Below are positions 16,583 to 26,647 of a stretch of DNA of 64,000 bases, one piece after another. A program made the translations under genes and the position numbers. The stretch is from assembly GCF_017980685.1 (NCBI RefSeq), contig NZ_JACXXO010000001.1:434001-498000 (forward strand), read 5' to 3'. This DNA comes from Pseudomonas iridis. Lineage in GTDB: Bacteria > Pseudomonadota > Gammaproteobacteria > Pseudomonadales > Pseudomonadaceae. The notes below the pieces were generated by a model that did no database searches, had not been told where the DNA came from, and saw only the letters and a program-made list of their open reading frames with translations. Position 1 is the stretch's first letter, and the number at the start of each line of letters is the position of its first letter.

Positions 16583-19033
16583 ATGGCCTCGCCAGCCCTC
16601 ACACATTTTCTTCCCCGGTTCGGCGTTGCCGCAGCAGTGGCCGGTGTTTTGAGCCTGACCGGTTGTCAGACCTGGAACGCTCAGGACACCCTCCCGCCCA
16701 CCTCTGGCGTGCAACCGCTCAAGGGTCTGGCGCAGAACGTTTCAGTGCGCCGCAATGCCATGGGCATGCCGTTGATCGAAAGCAACAGCTTCCACGACGC
16801 CCTGTTCGCCCTTGGCTATGTCCACGCCAGCGACCGCATCAATCAGATGGTCACCCTGCGCCTGTTGGCTCAGGGCCGTCTCGCGGAAATGTCCGGCGCG
16901 TCGATGCTCGACGCCGACCGCTACATGCGCGCGGTCAATCTGAAGAAGAGCGCCGGTGAGCTGTACAAAGCCTCCTCACCCCGGCTCAAGCGCTTTTTCG
17001 AAGTCTATGCGCGGGGCGTCAACGCCTACCTGTTCCGCTATGCCGACAAGCTGCCGGGCGACCTCGCCTCCAGTGGCTACAAGCCTGAATACTGGAAACC
17101 AGAAGATTCGGCGCTGATTTTCGTCCTGCTGAACTTCAGCCAGTCGGCCAACCTGCCGGAAGAAATCGCTTCGCTGGTACTGGCACAGACCGTCACCACC
17201 GACAAGCTTGCATGGCTGACCCCGTCGTCGCCTGACGAAAACCTGCCGCTGGGCGAAGCCGACAAGCTGCAAGGCCTCAAGCTCAACGGGCAGATCCCCG
17301 GCCTGAGCGAATTGAGCAGTGCCAGCCAACAGCTGTCGACGTTGAACCTGCTGGGCGCGATGTCTTCGAACAATTGGGCCATCGCCCCGCAACGCAGCCG
17401 CAGCGGCAAAAGTATTTTGGCCAGCGACAGTCACGGCCCGTTGGCCGCGCCGTCGCTGTGGAGTTTCGTGCAGATCCGCGCGCCGAAATATCAGGCTGCC
17501 GGCGTGACCGTTGCCGGTCTGCCGATGGTGCTCGGTGGTTTCAACGGCAAAGTGGCCTGGAGCATGAGCAGCGTGCTCGGCGACAATCAGGATCTGTTCC
17601 TGGAAAAAATCCGTCGCCAGGGCAGCAGCCTGACCTACGAGGTCAATGGCAAATGGCAGCCACTGGGCGTGCGCAACGAAACCTACTTCGTCAAAGGCCA
17701 GCGGCCGATTCGCGAAGCGGTGTACGAAACCCGTCACGGCGCACTGCTCAACAGTGCCAAGGCTGCGGCGCAAGGCAGCGGCTACGGCCTGGCCTTGCAG
17801 ACGCCAAGCTTCACCGACGACAAATCGCTGGACGCATTTTTTGATCTGAGCCGTGCACAGAACGTTGAACGCGCGTCGGACGCCAGCCGGGAAATCCGCG
17901 CCATCGCGTTGAATCTGGTGTTCGCCGACGCCAGCAACATCGGTTGGCAAGTCACCGGGCGCTTCCCCAATCGCCGTGAAGGCGAAGGCCTGCTGCCATC
18001 GCCGGGCTGGGAAGGTCGTTATGACTGGGACGGTTACGCCGACCCGATGCTGCACCCCTACGATCAGGACCCGGCGCAAGGCTGGCTCGGCACCGCCAAC
18101 CAGCGAGTCATCCCGCATGGTTATGGCATGCAGTTATCCAACTCCTGGGCTGCGCCGGAACGCAGCGAGCGTCTGGCAGAACTGGCCGGCAGCGGCAAGC
18201 ACGACAGCCGCAGCGTGATCGCCATGCAATACGACCAGACCACAACTTTCGCCGGCAAACTGAAGAAAGTCTTCGACGCGCCAGGCATGAAGCAGCCGCT
18301 GAAACAGGCGATTGATGCCCTGCCGGAAGCCGATCGCAGCAAGGCGCGTGAGGCGTTCACGCGGTTGATGGCGTTCGACGGCAAGCTCAGCCCGACTTCG
18401 GCCGATGCGGCGATCTACGAACTGTTCCTGCAAGAAAGCATGAAACAGATCTTCCTCGACGAACTCGGTCCCGAATCCAGCCCAGCGTGGAAAGCGTTTA
18501 TCGCTAACGGCGAATTGTCCTACGCGGCGCAGGCCGATCATTTGCTGGAGCGCGAGGACAGTCCGTTCTGGGATGACCTTCGCACGCCGCAAAAAGAAGA
18601 CAAGGCCGTGATACTCGCCCGCAGCTTGGCGGCGGCGATCAACGCTGGCGACAGTCAGTTGGGCGGTGATCACAAAACCTGGCAGTGGGGCAAATTGCAC
18701 AGCTATGCGTGGAAGAACGCCAATGGCCAGACCGTTCGCGGGCCGCTGGCGGCAGGCGGCGATCACACGACGCTGAATACTTCGGCGTTTGCCTGGGGTC
18801 AGGACTTCACTACTACCCGCGCGCCATCGATGCGCTTTATCGTCGACTTCGGTCAGACCGAACCCTTGATGGGGCAGAACGGCACAGGGCAGTCGGGGAA
18901 TCCGCTTAGCCCGAATTACCTCAATGGCATCGATCAATGGCTCAAGGGGCAGTACATCGGATTGCCGATGCAGCCACAGAACTTTGATCGGGTTTATGGG
19001 AAAACGCGTTTGACCCTGACCCCGGGCAAGTAA
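16583..19033 (+). CDS. quiP: Penicillin/acyl-homoserine lactone acylase family lipoprotein (QuiP-like)
   Basis: Encodes 816 residues of the Ntn-hydrolase penicillin acylase family. The precursor is cut into alpha and beta chains, and the Ser at the start of the beta chain is the nucleophile (Ser262 in [13 protein letters not shown]). The N-terminus is a lipoprotein signal (LTGC, Cys28). The start and the sequence [26 protein letters not shown] resemble P. aeruginosa QuiP, which degrades long-chain acyl-homoserine lactones. The ATG at 16583 has AGGAG upstream. Located in the periplasm or on a membrane face. Real substrate range cannot be told from sequence. Confidence 0.82.
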   Translation: MASPALTHFLPRFGVAAAVAGVLSLTGCQTWNAQDTLPPTSGVQPLKGLAQNVSVRRNAMGMPLIESNSFHDALFALGYVHASDRINQMVTLRLLAQGRLAEMSGASMLDADRYMRAVNLKKSAGELYKASSPRLKRFFEVYARGVNAYLFRYADKLPGDLASSGYKPEYWKPEDSALIFVLLNFSQSANLPEEIASLVLAQTVTTDKLAWLTPSSPDENLPLGEADKLQGLKLNGQIPGLSELSSASQQLSTLNLLGAMSSNNWAIAPQRSRSGKSILASDSHGPLAAPSLWSFVQIRAPKYQAAGVTVAGLPMVLGGFNGKVAWSMSSVLGDNQDLFLEKIRRQGSSLTYEVNGKWQPLGVRNETYFVKGQRPIREAVYETRHGALLNSAKAAAQGSGYGLALQTPSFTDDKSLDAFFDLSRAQNVERASDASREIRAIALNLVFADASNIGWQVTGRFPNRREGEGLLPSPGWEGRYDWDGYADPMLHPYDQDPAQGWLGTANQRVIPHGYGMQLSNSWAAPERSERLAELAGSGKHDSRSVIAMQYDQTTTFAGKLKKVFDAPGMKQPLKQAIDALPEADRSKAREAFTRLMAFDGKLSPTSADAAIYELFLQESMKQIFLDELGPESSPAWKAFIANGELSYAAQADHLLEREDSPFWDDLRTPQKEDKAVILARSLAAAINAGDSQLGGDHKTWQWGKLHSYAWKNANGQTVRGPLAAGGDHTTLNTSAFAWGQDFTTTRAPSMRFIVDFGQTEPLMGQNGTGQSGNPLSPNYLNGIDQWLKGQYIGLPMQPQNFDRVYGKTRLTLTPGK

Positions 19034-19046
19034 CGAAGATCAAGAG

Positions 19047-19223
19047 CCCCTCACCCTAGCCCTCTCCCAGAGGGAGAGGGGACTGATCCGGGGATATTCG
19101 AGAGATACACCGACCTGAGCGAGCTCACCCGAATCCATAATCGACTCGGCTTTTCGGGTCGATGTAAATCGCCGGACAACACGGCCGGCCCCCTCTCCCT
19201 CCGGGAGAGGGCTGGGGTGAGGG
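19047..19223. repeat. Paired-palindrome repeat element, copy 2
   Basis: Same arrangement as the elements at 10734 and 50317: CCCCTCACCCTAGCCCTCTC.. at one end and its inverse ..GAGAGGGCTGGGGTGAGGG at the other, around a ~105-base spacer closely related to that of copy 1. It fills most of the gap between quiP and the exonuclease gene. Confidence 0.8.
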
Positions 19224-19299
19224 TAGCTCTCGAAAATCCATAGAACTTCTCACCACGCGCCAACCTCATAGCTAACAAGCCCCCCATTCTGGCAATGAC

Positions 19300-20334
19300 A
19301 TGGATCTTGTTATCGCGCGCCCGGAAGGTTTGTACTGCCCTGCCGGGGATTTCTATATCGACCCCTGGCGCCCCGTCGAGCGTTCAGTGATCACCCATGC
19401 CCACGGCGATCACGCCCGCACCGGCAACCAGCACTATCTGGCCAGCAGCGCCAGCGAAGGGATTCTGCGCTCGCGCCTGGGACAGGACATCAACCTGCAA
19501 ACCCTCGCGTACGGCCAACGCCTGACCCATCACGGTGTCACCTTGAGTTTCCACCCGGCCGGTCACGTGCTCGGCTCGGCGCAAGTACGCCTGGAATATG
19601 GTGGTGAAGTCTGGGTCGCCTCCGGCGATTACAAGATCGAGCCGGACGGCACCTGCGCGCCGTTCGAACCGGTGCGCTGCCACACTTTCATCACCGAATC
19701 GACCTTCGGCCTGCCGATCTATCGATGGCAGCCGCAGGCGCAGGTGTTCAGCGAAATAAACGAATGGTGGAAAGGCAATATCGCCGCCGGCAAGGCCAGC
19801 GTGTTGTTCTGCTATTCCTTCGGCAAAGCCCAGCGAATCCTCCACGGCATCGACGAAAGCCTCGGGCCGATCCTCAGCCACGGCGCCGTCGAACCGTTGA
19901 ACCGGGTTTACCGCGACGCCGGCGTATACCTGCCGCCGACGATCTACGCCGGTGATGTGAAAAAAAGCGATCCGATCATGCGCCAGGCCTTGGTCATCGC
20001 CCCGCCGTCAGCCGGCGGCAGCACCTGGATGAGGCGCTTCGGTGACTTCAGCGACGCGTTCGCCAGTGGCTGGATGCGCCTGCGCGGCACGCGTCGGCGG
20101 CGTGGAGTCGATCGCGGTTTCGTGCTGTCCGACCACGCCGACTGGCCCGGTCTGCTATGGGCGATTGAGCAGACCGGCGCCGAACGGGTGATGGTCACCC
20201 ACGGCTCAATTGGTGTGCTGGTGCGCCATCTGCGCGAGCAAGGTCTCGATGCCCAAGGCTTCAACACCGAATACGGCGATGACGAAGAAGATAGCGCCGC
20301 TGCCACTCCGACCATTGCAGAGATACCAGCATGA
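19300..20334 (+). CDS. Ligase-associated DNA exonuclease (metallo-beta-lactamase/beta-CASP)
   Basis: Encodes 344 residues. The metal motif HxHxDH is at residues 33-38 (ITHAHGDHARTG). Further metal ligands are in HPAGHVLGSAQV, ASGDYK, LSDHADWPG and MVTHG. This protein family is found with ATP-dependent DNA ligase, Lhr-core helicase and a PdeM phosphoesterase in one repair operon; P. putida is a studied example. Its stop overlaps the ligase start by four bases, showing coupling. It processes DNA ends before sealing, by family inference. Confidence 0.92.
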   Translation: MDLVIARPEGLYCPAGDFYIDPWRPVERSVITHAHGDHARTGNQHYLASSASEGILRSRLGQDINLQTLAYGQRLTHHGVTLSFHPAGHVLGSAQVRLEYGGEVWVASGDYKIEPDGTCAPFEPVRCHTFITESTFGLPIYRWQPQAQVFSEINEWWKGNIAAGKASVLFCYSFGKAQRILHGIDESLGPILSHGAVEPLNRVYRDAGVYLPPTIYAGDVKKSDPIMRQALVIAPPSAGGSTWMRRFGDFSDAFASGWMRLRGTRRRRGVDRGFVLSDHADWPGLLWAIEQTGAERVMVTHGSIGVLVRHLREQGLDAQGFNTEYGDDEEDSAAATPTIAEIPA

Positions 20335-22019
20335 AAGCCTTCGCCGAGTTGTACGCCGAACTCGACGCCACCACGTCCAGCAACGCCAAACTGGCCGCCA
20401 TGCAGGCCTACTTCGCCAAAGCCGAACCGCAAGATGCGGCGTGGGCGGTGTACTTCTTGTCCGGTGGCCGGCCACGGCAACTGGTGCCGGTGCGGATCCT
20501 GCGCGAACTGGCGGTCGCGGTCTCCGGGCTCACGCCATGGCTGTTCGAGGAGAGCTATCAATCGGTTGGCGACCTTGCGGAAACCATTTCGCTGGTACTG
20601 CCGGAAAACCCGCACAGCTCCGACGCCGGCCTCGCCGAATGGATCGAGGACAAATTGCTACCGCTACGCGGTGAAACCCCGGAGTCTCTGTCACTGCAAT
20701 TGCCCGCACTGTGGGCGCAACTGGATCGGCCGAGCCTGATGCTGTGCATCAAACTGATCACCGGCAGCTTCCGCGTTGGCGTATCGAAACTGCTGGTGAC
20801 CCGCGCGCTGGCGTCGATGGCCGGGCTCGACAGCAAACGGGTCGCCCAGCGTCTGGTGGGTTACACCGACCTGTCGAATCGGCCCGATGCAGCCAGTTAT
20901 CTCAAGCTGATCGCCGCAGAATCTGCCGACGAGCATGCTCAGCGCGGTGGCCAGCCGTACCCGTTTTTCCTCGCGCATGCCTTGTCGCAACCGGTTGAAG
21001 AATTCGAAGCGCTGATCGGCCCTGCCACCAATTGGCAGGTGGAATGGAAGTGGGACGGCATCCGCGCGCAAGTGGTCAAGCGTGAAGGCCGGTTGTGGGT
21101 GTGGTCGCGCGGCGAAGAACTGGTGACCGAGCGCTTCCCCGAACTGGATGTGCTGGTCCACGGTTTACCCGATGGCACGGTCATCGACGGCGAAATCGTG
21201 GTGTGGAAAAGCACCCGTCCGCACACCGAAGACGCCTTTGATCCGCAATCGACCGAGCCGCCCGCGGTGCAACCGTTCGCCCTGCTGCAACAGCGAATCG
21301 GGCGCAAAACCCTCGACAAGAAAATCCTCGAAGACGTACCGGTGGTGGTGCTCGCCTACGACTTGCTGGAATGGCAAGGCGAAGACTGGCGCAATCAGCC
21401 GCAAGCCCGGCGCCGTGCGCAACTGGAGGATGTCATCGCCCGCTGCAACAGCCCGGTGTTGCTGCCCTCGCCAGTATTGACCGGCACGGACTGGTTCGAC
21501 CTCGCCCGTCAGCGCGAAGCCTCGCGGCGCCTGGGCGTCGAAGGCATGATGCTCAAGGCACGCGATTCTTTATATGGCGTGGGCCGCACCAAAGACATGG
21601 GCGTGTGGTGGAAATGGAAGGTCGACCCCTTCAGTGTCGACGCGGTATTGATTTATGCACAACGCGGTCATGGCCGCCGCGCCAGCCTGTACAGCGATTA
21701 CACCTTCGCCGTGTGGGATGGCCCGCCCGAGTCCAGTCAGCGCGCACTGGTGCCGTTCGCCAAGGCCTATTCAGGACTGACGGATGCCGAAATGCGGCAG
21801 GTCGACAGCATCGTGCGCAAAACCACCGTGGAAAAATTCGGCCCGGTCAGCAGTGTAAAACCGAGCCTGGTGTTTGAACTGGGATTTGAAGGCATCGCCC
21901 TCTCGCGCCGGCACAAGAGCGGAATCGCCGTGCGTTTCCCGCGGATGCTGCGCTGGCGACAGGACAAGACTGTGGACGAGGCCGATAGCCTGGCGACGTT
22001 GCAGGATCTGTTGGCCTGA
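20331..22019 (+). CDS. ATP-dependent DNA ligase of the Lhr/PdeM-associated repair system
   Basis: Encodes 562 residues: an N-terminal DNA-binding domain, then the adenylation domain with the nucleophilic lysine in motif KxDGxR (Lys240, EWKWDGIRAQVV). Other motifs are VIDGEIVVW, EGMMLKARDS (motif IV) and WWKWKVDP (motif V), with an OB-fold C-terminal domain. Overlaps the exonuclease gene (ATGA). In most relatives the helicase and PdeM genes are adjacent; here they lie 4.6 kb downstream, after an ABC transporter cassette. Confidence 0.93.
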   Translation: MKAFAELYAELDATTSSNAKLAAMQAYFAKAEPQDAAWAVYFLSGGRPRQLVPVRILRELAVAVSGLTPWLFEESYQSVGDLAETISLVLPENPHSSDAGLAEWIEDKLLPLRGETPESLSLQLPALWAQLDRPSLMLCIKLITGSFRVGVSKLLVTRALASMAGLDSKRVAQRLVGYTDLSNRPDAASYLKLIAAESADEHAQRGGQPYPFFLAHALSQPVEEFEALIGPATNWQVEWKWDGIRAQVVKREGRLWVWSRGEELVTERFPELDVLVHGLPDGTVIDGEIVVWKSTRPHTEDAFDPQSTEPPAVQPFALLQQRIGRKTLDKKILEDVPVVVLAYDLLEWQGEDWRNQPQARRRAQLEDVIARCNSPVLLPSPVLTGTDWFDLARQREASRRLGVEGMMLKARDSLYGVGRTKDMGVWWKWKVDPFSVDAVLIYAQRGHGRRASLYSDYTFAVWDGPPESSQRALVPFAKAYSGLTDAEMRQVDSIVRKTTVEKFGPVSSVKPSLVFELGFEGIALSRRHKSGIAVRFPRMLRWRQDKTVDEADSLATLQDLLA

Positions 22020-22256
22020 CCCTCACCCGCGATCGTTTCCACGCACCGCACGGGAACGATCTCGCACGCAAAAAGTGCATCACATCTGCGATGCCCGTTT
22101 CCGTGCATCAATTTTCTGCTTATCTATTAATCCCACCTTTTAAAACACTTGTTCGGGACTATGGTTCGGAAATTGCTACTTTCTATAGGTCGTACGCGTT
22201 CCAGTAACAATAATTCTGCGCCACAAGCGCTCATATTGGTTCTTAGGGATTGAATA

Positions 22257-23039
22257 ATGAAAAAAGCATTGCTGACCCTTTCTGCACTGGCGTTGTGCAT
22301 GGCCGCTGGCTCCGCGCTGGCCAAGGAATACAAAGAGCTGCGCTTTGGCGTTGACCCTTCGTACGCACCGTTTGAGTCGAAAGCGGCCGACGGCAGCCTG
22401 GTAGGTTTCGACATCGATCTGGGCAACGCGATCTGCGCCGAACTGAAGGTCAAGTGCAAGTGGGTCGAAAGTGACTTCGACGGCATGATTCCGGGCCTCA
22501 AGGCCAACAAATTCGACGGTGTGATCTCGTCGATGACCGTGACCCCGGCTCGCGAGAAAGTCATCGATTTCTCCAGCGAACTGTTCTCCGGCCCGACCGC
22601 TTATGTGTTCAAGAAGGGTTCCGGTCTGAGCGAAGACGTCGCGTCCCTCAAGGGCAAAACCGTCGGCTACGAGCAAGGCACCATTCAGGAAGCCTACGCC
22701 AAAGCCGTGCTGGACAAGGCTGGCGTGAAGACTCAGGCCTATCAGAATCAGGACCAGGTTTACTCTGACCTGACTTCTGGCCGTCTCGATGCCGCCATTC
22801 AGGACATGCTGCAAGCCGAACTGGGCTTCCTGAAGTCGCCAAAAGGCGAAGGCTACGAAGTCAGCAAGCCCGTCGACAGCGAATTGCTGCCGTCCAAAAC
22901 TGCTGTCGGTATTAAGAAAGGTAACACTGAGCTGAAAGCGCTTTTGGATAAAGGTATCAAAGCGTTACACGACGACGGCAAATACGCCGAGATTCAAAAG
23001 AAACACTTTGGCGATCTGAATCTGTACAGCGGCAAATAA
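22257..23039 (+). CDS. Basic amino acid ABC transporter, periplasmic binding protein (AotJ/HisJ/ArgT-like)
   Basis: Encodes 260 residues. A signal peptide (MKKALLTLSALALCMAAGSALA) is followed by a SBP_bac_3 domain with LRFGVDPSYAPFESKAADGSLVGFDIDLGNAICAEL, the family hallmark for lysine/arginine/ornithine/histidine binders. It heads the five-gene cassette SBP-permease-permease-hydrolase-ATPase, in the same order as aotJQMOP of P. aeruginosa, but without argR at the end, so it may be a paralogue. A hairpin with T-run follows at 23046, which would raise its expression above that of the permease genes. Confidence 0.9.
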   Translation: MKKALLTLSALALCMAAGSALAKEYKELRFGVDPSYAPFESKAADGSLVGFDIDLGNAICAELKVKCKWVESDFDGMIPGLKANKFDGVISSMTVTPAREKVIDFSSELFSGPTAYVFKKGSGLSEDVASLKGKTVGYEQGTIQEAYAKAVLDKAGVKTQAYQNQDQVYSDLTSGRLDAAIQDMLQAELGFLKSPKGEGYEVSKPVDSELLPSKTAVGIKKGNTELKALLDKGIKALHDDGKYAEIQKKHFGDLNLYSGK

Positions 23040-23045
23040 TGCCCC

Positions 23046-23072
23046 GGCGCCCATCCTCGATGGGCGCCTTTT
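23046..23072 (+). terminator. Intra-operon hairpin after the binding-protein gene
   Basis: A perfect 10-bp stem GGCGCCCATC/GATGGGCGCC with a 3-base loop and TTTTCC, placed between the binding-protein and first permease genes. Typical of partial terminators or 3'-end stabilisers that keep binding protein in excess. Confidence 0.75.
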
Positions 23073-23095
23073 CCATCCGCTCAGGTTGCTGATTT

Positions 23096-23824
23096 ATGTT
23101 CGAAAACCTCTTACAAAATCTGGGGCTCTCCGCGTTCAGCCTTCAGGGTTTCGGCCCGTTGCTGTTGCAAGGCACCTGGATGACCATCAAATTATCGGCG
23201 ATGTCGCTGCTGGTGGCCGTGTTGCTCGGCCTGCTCGGCGCCAGTGCCAAGCTGTCAAAAGTCAAACTGGTGCGTCTGCCCGCCCAGCTCTATACCACGC
23301 TGATCCGCGGGGTGCCGGATCTGGTGCTGATGCTGCTGATCTTCTACAGCCTGCAAACCTGGCTGACGTCGCTGACCGATTACATGGAATGGGAATACAT
23401 CGAGATCGACCCGTTCAGCGCCGGTGTGCTGACCCTGGGCTTCATTTATGGCGCGTATTTCACCGAAACCTTTCGTGGCGCGATCCTCGCCGTCCCACGC
23501 GGGCAGGTTGAAGCCGCCACTGCGTATGGCCTCAAACGCGGCCAGCGCTTTCGCTTCGTGGTGTTCCCGCAAATGATGCGCTTCGCCCTGCCGGGCATCG
23601 GCAACAACTGGATGGTGATGCTCAAGGCCACGGCGCTGGTGTCGATCATCGGTCTGGCCGATCTGGTCAAAGCCGCGCAGGACGCCGGTAAAAGCACTTA
23701 TCAACTGTTCTACTTCCTGGTACTCGCCGCGTTGATCTATCTGCTGATCACCAGTGCCTCGAATTTCATCCTGCGCCGGCTTGAACGCCGTTATGCCGCC
23801 GGTTCCCGGGAGGCCGTACGATGA
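23096..23824 (+). CDS. Amino acid ABC transporter permease (AotQ/HisQ-like)
   Basis: Encodes 242 residues with five hydrophobic helices and the ABC permease EAA-type loop (EAATAYGLKRGQRFRFVVFPQMMRFALPGIGNNWM). It forms the inner-membrane channel with the next gene's product. The stop overlaps the start of the second permease (ATGA). Confidence 0.92.
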   Translation: MFENLLQNLGLSAFSLQGFGPLLLQGTWMTIKLSAMSLLVAVLLGLLGASAKLSKVKLVRLPAQLYTTLIRGVPDLVLMLLIFYSLQTWLTSLTDYMEWEYIEIDPFSAGVLTLGFIYGAYFTETFRGAILAVPRGQVEAATAYGLKRGQRFRFVVFPQMMRFALPGIGNNWMVMLKATALVSIIGLADLVKAAQDAGKSTYQLFYFLVLAALIYLLITSASNFILRRLERRYAAGSREAVR

Positions 23825-24531
23825 TCGAACTCCTGCAGGAATACTGGAAAGCCTTCCTTTATACCGACGGCCAGAACATCACCGGGCTGGCGATGACGAT
23901 GTGGCTGCTCAGCGCTTCGATCTTCATCGGTTTCATTGTGTCGATTCCGCTGTCGATCGCTCGGGTTTCCCCGCACTTCTATATCCGCTGGCCGGTTCAG
24001 TTCTACACCTACCTGTTCCGTGGCACGCCGCTCTACATTCAACTGCTGATTTGCTACACCGGCATCTACAGCCTCGCCGCCGTTCGCGAGCAGCCGATCC
24101 TCGACAGCTTCTTTCGCGATGCGATGAACTGCACGATCCTCGCGTTCGCCCTGAACACCTGCGCCTACACCACGGAGATTTTCGCCGGGTCGATCCGCAG
24201 CATGAACCACGGCGAAGTCGAAGCGGCCAAGGCCTACGGTCTGACCGGGTGGAAGCTGTATGCCTACGTGATCATGCCTTCGGCCCTACGTCGTTCGTTG
24301 CCTTACTACAGCAACGAAGTGATTCTGATGCTGCACTCGACCACCGTGGCCTTCACCGCGACCGTCCCCGACATCCTGAAAGTCGCCCGGGACGCCAACT
24401 CGGCGACCTTTCTGACTTTTCAATCGTTCGGCATCGCCGCGCTGATTTACCTGACCATTACTTTTGCGCTGGTTGGCCTGTTTCGCCTCGCCGAACGCCG
24501 ATGGCTGGCCTTCCTCGGACCGACTCACTAA
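23821..24531 (+). CDS. Amino acid ABC transporter permease (AotM/HisM-like)
   Basis: Encodes 236 residues with five hydrophobic segments and the EAA loop EVEAAKAYGLTGWKLYAYVIMPSALRRSLPYYSNE that docks on the ATPase. It partners with the permease immediately upstream (four-base overlap) as a heterodimeric channel for basic amino acids. The following hydrolase gene begins 31 bases after the stop. Confidence 0.92.
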   Translation: MIELLQEYWKAFLYTDGQNITGLAMTMWLLSASIFIGFIVSIPLSIARVSPHFYIRWPVQFYTYLFRGTPLYIQLLICYTGIYSLAAVREQPILDSFFRDAMNCTILAFALNTCAYTTEIFAGSIRSMNHGEVEAAKAYGLTGWKLYAYVIMPSALRRSLPYYSNEVILMLHSTTVAFTATVPDILKVARDANSATFLTFQSFGIAALIYLTITFALVGLFRLAERRWLAFLGPTH

Positions 24532-24561
24532 GCCCCGCTCTCAGGATTAAAGAGAAAGAAC

Positions 24562-25680
24562 ATGCGACACCAGATACATGACCTGCTGGCCCCGCTGCCG
24601 GGGACCGCACGACAGATTCACAGTTTTCACTTTGGCCCGGAACAGGCCAGAGGCAAGGTCTACATCCAGTCCTCGCTGCATGCCGATGAATTGCCCGGCA
24701 TGCTCGTGGCCTGGCATCTCAAGCAGCGCCTTGCCGAGCTGGAGGCGGCCGGCCGTTTGCGCAGCGAGATCGTGCTGGTACCGGTGGCCAACCCGATCGG
24801 CCTCGAACAAGTGCTGATGGACGTGCCACTGGGCCGCTACGAACTGGAGAGCGGGCAAAATTTCAATCGCTGGTTCGTCGACCTCAGCGAAGAAATCGGC
24901 AACGCCATCGAGGGCCAGCTGGGCGATGACCCGCAACGCAACCTCGAGCTGATCCGCACCAGCCTGCGCCACGCCCTCGCCCGCCAGACCGCCTGCACGC
25001 AACTGCAATCACAGCGCCTGACCCTGCAACGGCTGGCCTGCGACGCCGACATGGTGTTGGACTTGCACTGCGATTTCGAATCCGTGGTTCACCTCTACAC
25101 CACGCCCGAAGCGTGGCCGCAGGTCGAGCCGCTGGCGCGTTACATGGGCTCGCAGGCCAGTCTGCTGGCCACTGACTCCGGCGGACAGTCGTTCGATGAG
25201 TGTTTCACCCTGCTGTGGTGGCAACTGCGGAAACGTTTCGGCGAACAGTTCGAGATTCCGCTGGGCAGTTTTTCAGTGACCGTAGAGTTGCGCGGTCAGG
25301 GCGATGTCAATCACCCCATGGCCAGCCGCGACTGTCAGGCGCTGATAGATTATCTGATCCAGTCCGATGCCATCGTCGGTGAGACAAAACCGCAGCCGCC
25401 ATTGCCGTACCCCGCCACGCCACTGGCCGGGGTGGAACCAGTGACCACGCCGGTCGGCGGCCTGCTGGTGTACACCGCCACGGCGGGGCAATACCTGGAG
25501 GCGGGCCAACAGATCGCCGAAATCATCGACCCGATCAACGATCGCATCACCCCCGTTCATTGCACCACTGCCGGCCTGATGTACGCCCGTTCGCTGCGGC
25601 GCATGGCCACGGCCGGCATGGTGATCGCCCACGTCGCGGGCGCCGAAGCCTATCGCAGCGGCTACCTACTTTCGCCTTGA
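24562..25680 (+). CDS. Succinylglutamate desuccinylase/aspartoacylase-family protein (AotO-like)
   Basis: Encodes 372 residues of the M14 zinc-carboxypeptidase-like superfamily. Zinc ligands are visible in [10 protein letters not shown] (His, Glu) and DLHCDF (His), with GQNFNRWF as an arginine-containing substrate motif. A Gly/Pro-rich C-terminal beta domain follows ([17 protein letters not shown]), resembling a biotinyl-like fold. In P. aeruginosa the corresponding gene, aotO, sits at the same place in the arginine-ornithine transporter operon but is not needed for transport. The natural substrate is unknown; an amide or ester of a basic amino acid is plausible. Confidence 0.85.
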   Translation: MRHQIHDLLAPLPGTARQIHSFHFGPEQARGKVYIQSSLHADELPGMLVAWHLKQRLAELEAAGRLRSEIVLVPVANPIGLEQVLMDVPLGRYELESGQNFNRWFVDLSEEIGNAIEGQLGDDPQRNLELIRTSLRHALARQTACTQLQSQRLTLQRLACDADMVLDLHCDFESVVHLYTTPEAWPQVEPLARYMGSQASLLATDSGGQSFDECFTLLWWQLRKRFGEQFEIPLGSFSVTVELRGQGDVNHPMASRDCQALIDYLIQSDAIVGETKPQPPLPYPATPLAGVEPVTTPVGGLLVYTATAGQYLEAGQQIAEIIDPINDRITPVHCTTAGLMYARSLRRMATAGMVIAHVAGAEAYRSGYLLSP

Positions 25681-25693
25681 GGATGTCTGTCCC

Positions 25694-26458
25694 ATGTACA
25701 AACTGACCGTTGAAGGCCTGCACAAAAGCTATGGCGACCATCAGGTGCTCAAAGGCGTGTCGCTCAAGGCCAGGACCGGCGACGTGATCAGCCTGATCGG
25801 CGCCAGCGGCTCGGGCAAAAGCACGTTTTTACGCTGCATCAACTTTCTCGAACAACCCAACGCCGGCGCCATGAGCCTTGATGACCAGGCCATCCGCATG
25901 GTCACCGACCATCACGGCATGCACGTCGCTGACGCAAGTGAGCTGCAACGCCTGCGCACGCGACTGGCGATGGTGTTTCAGCACTTCAACCTGTGGAGCC
26001 ACATGACCGTGCTGGAAAACATCACCATGGCCCCGCGCCGGGTGCTGGGTTGCAGCAAACAGGAAGCCGAGGATCGCGCGCGGCGCTATCTGGACAAGGT
26101 CGGCTTGCCGGCACGCGTGGCGGATCAGTACCCGGCGTTTCTCTCCGGTGGCCAGCAGCAACGCGTGGCAATCGCCCGGGCATTGGCGATGGAGCCGGAA
26201 GTCATGCTGTTCGACGAACCGACCTCGGCACTGGACCCGGAGCTGGTGGGTGAAGTGCTGAAGGTGATCCAGGGTCTGGCGGAAGAAGGCCGGACGATGA
26301 TCATGGTGACGCACGAGATGAGCTTTGCCCGCAAGGTGTCCAGCCAGGTGTTGTTTCTGCATCAGGGCTTGGTGGAAGAGGAAGGTGCCCCCGAAGACGT
26401 GTTGGGCAATCCAAAAAACGAACGCCTGAAGCAATTCCTCAGTGGCAACCTGAAATAA
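25694..26458 (+). CDS. Amino acid ABC transporter ATP-binding protein (AotP/HisP-like)
   Basis: Encodes 254 residues with Walker [12 protein letters not shown]-loop [17 protein letters not shown], signature [15 protein letters not shown], Walker [15 protein letters not shown], and H-loop [12 protein letters not shown]. This is the polar amino acid transporter subfamily. Last gene of the cassette; a REPIN follows directly after its stop, and no argR gene is present. Confidence 0.94.
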   Translation: MYKLTVEGLHKSYGDHQVLKGVSLKARTGDVISLIGASGSGKSTFLRCINFLEQPNAGAMSLDDQAIRMVTDHHGMHVADASELQRLRTRLAMVFQHFNLWSHMTVLENITMAPRRVLGCSKQEAEDRARRYLDKVGLPARVADQYPAFLSGGQQQRVAIARALAMEPEVMLFDEPTSALDPELVGEVLKVIQGLAEEGRTMIMVTHEMSFARKVSSQVLFLHQGLVEEEGAPEDVLGNPKNERLKQFLSGNLK

Positions 26459-26474
26459 GCTACACACGTAAACC

Positions 26475-26565
26475 CTGTGGGAGCGAGCCTGCTCGCGAAA
26501 GCGGTCTGTCAGTCACATTGATTGTGAATGTTCTGCCCCCTTCGCGAGCAGGCTCGCTTCCACGG
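26475..26565. repeat. REPIN (GAGCGAGCCTGCTCGC type)
   Basis: Inverted pair CTGTGGGAGCGAGCCTGCTC.. at 26475-26499 and TTCGCGAGCAGGCTCGCTTC at 26541-26565. It lies between the ABC transporter cassette and the helicase gene. Confidence 0.9.
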
Positions 26566-26647
26566 GAAATCCATCACCCACAAAATTAAACTTGTCCTGC
26601 CACGCTGCGGTCATTGGAAGAACCCCTCCAGAGCGCGCGCAGCCGGC

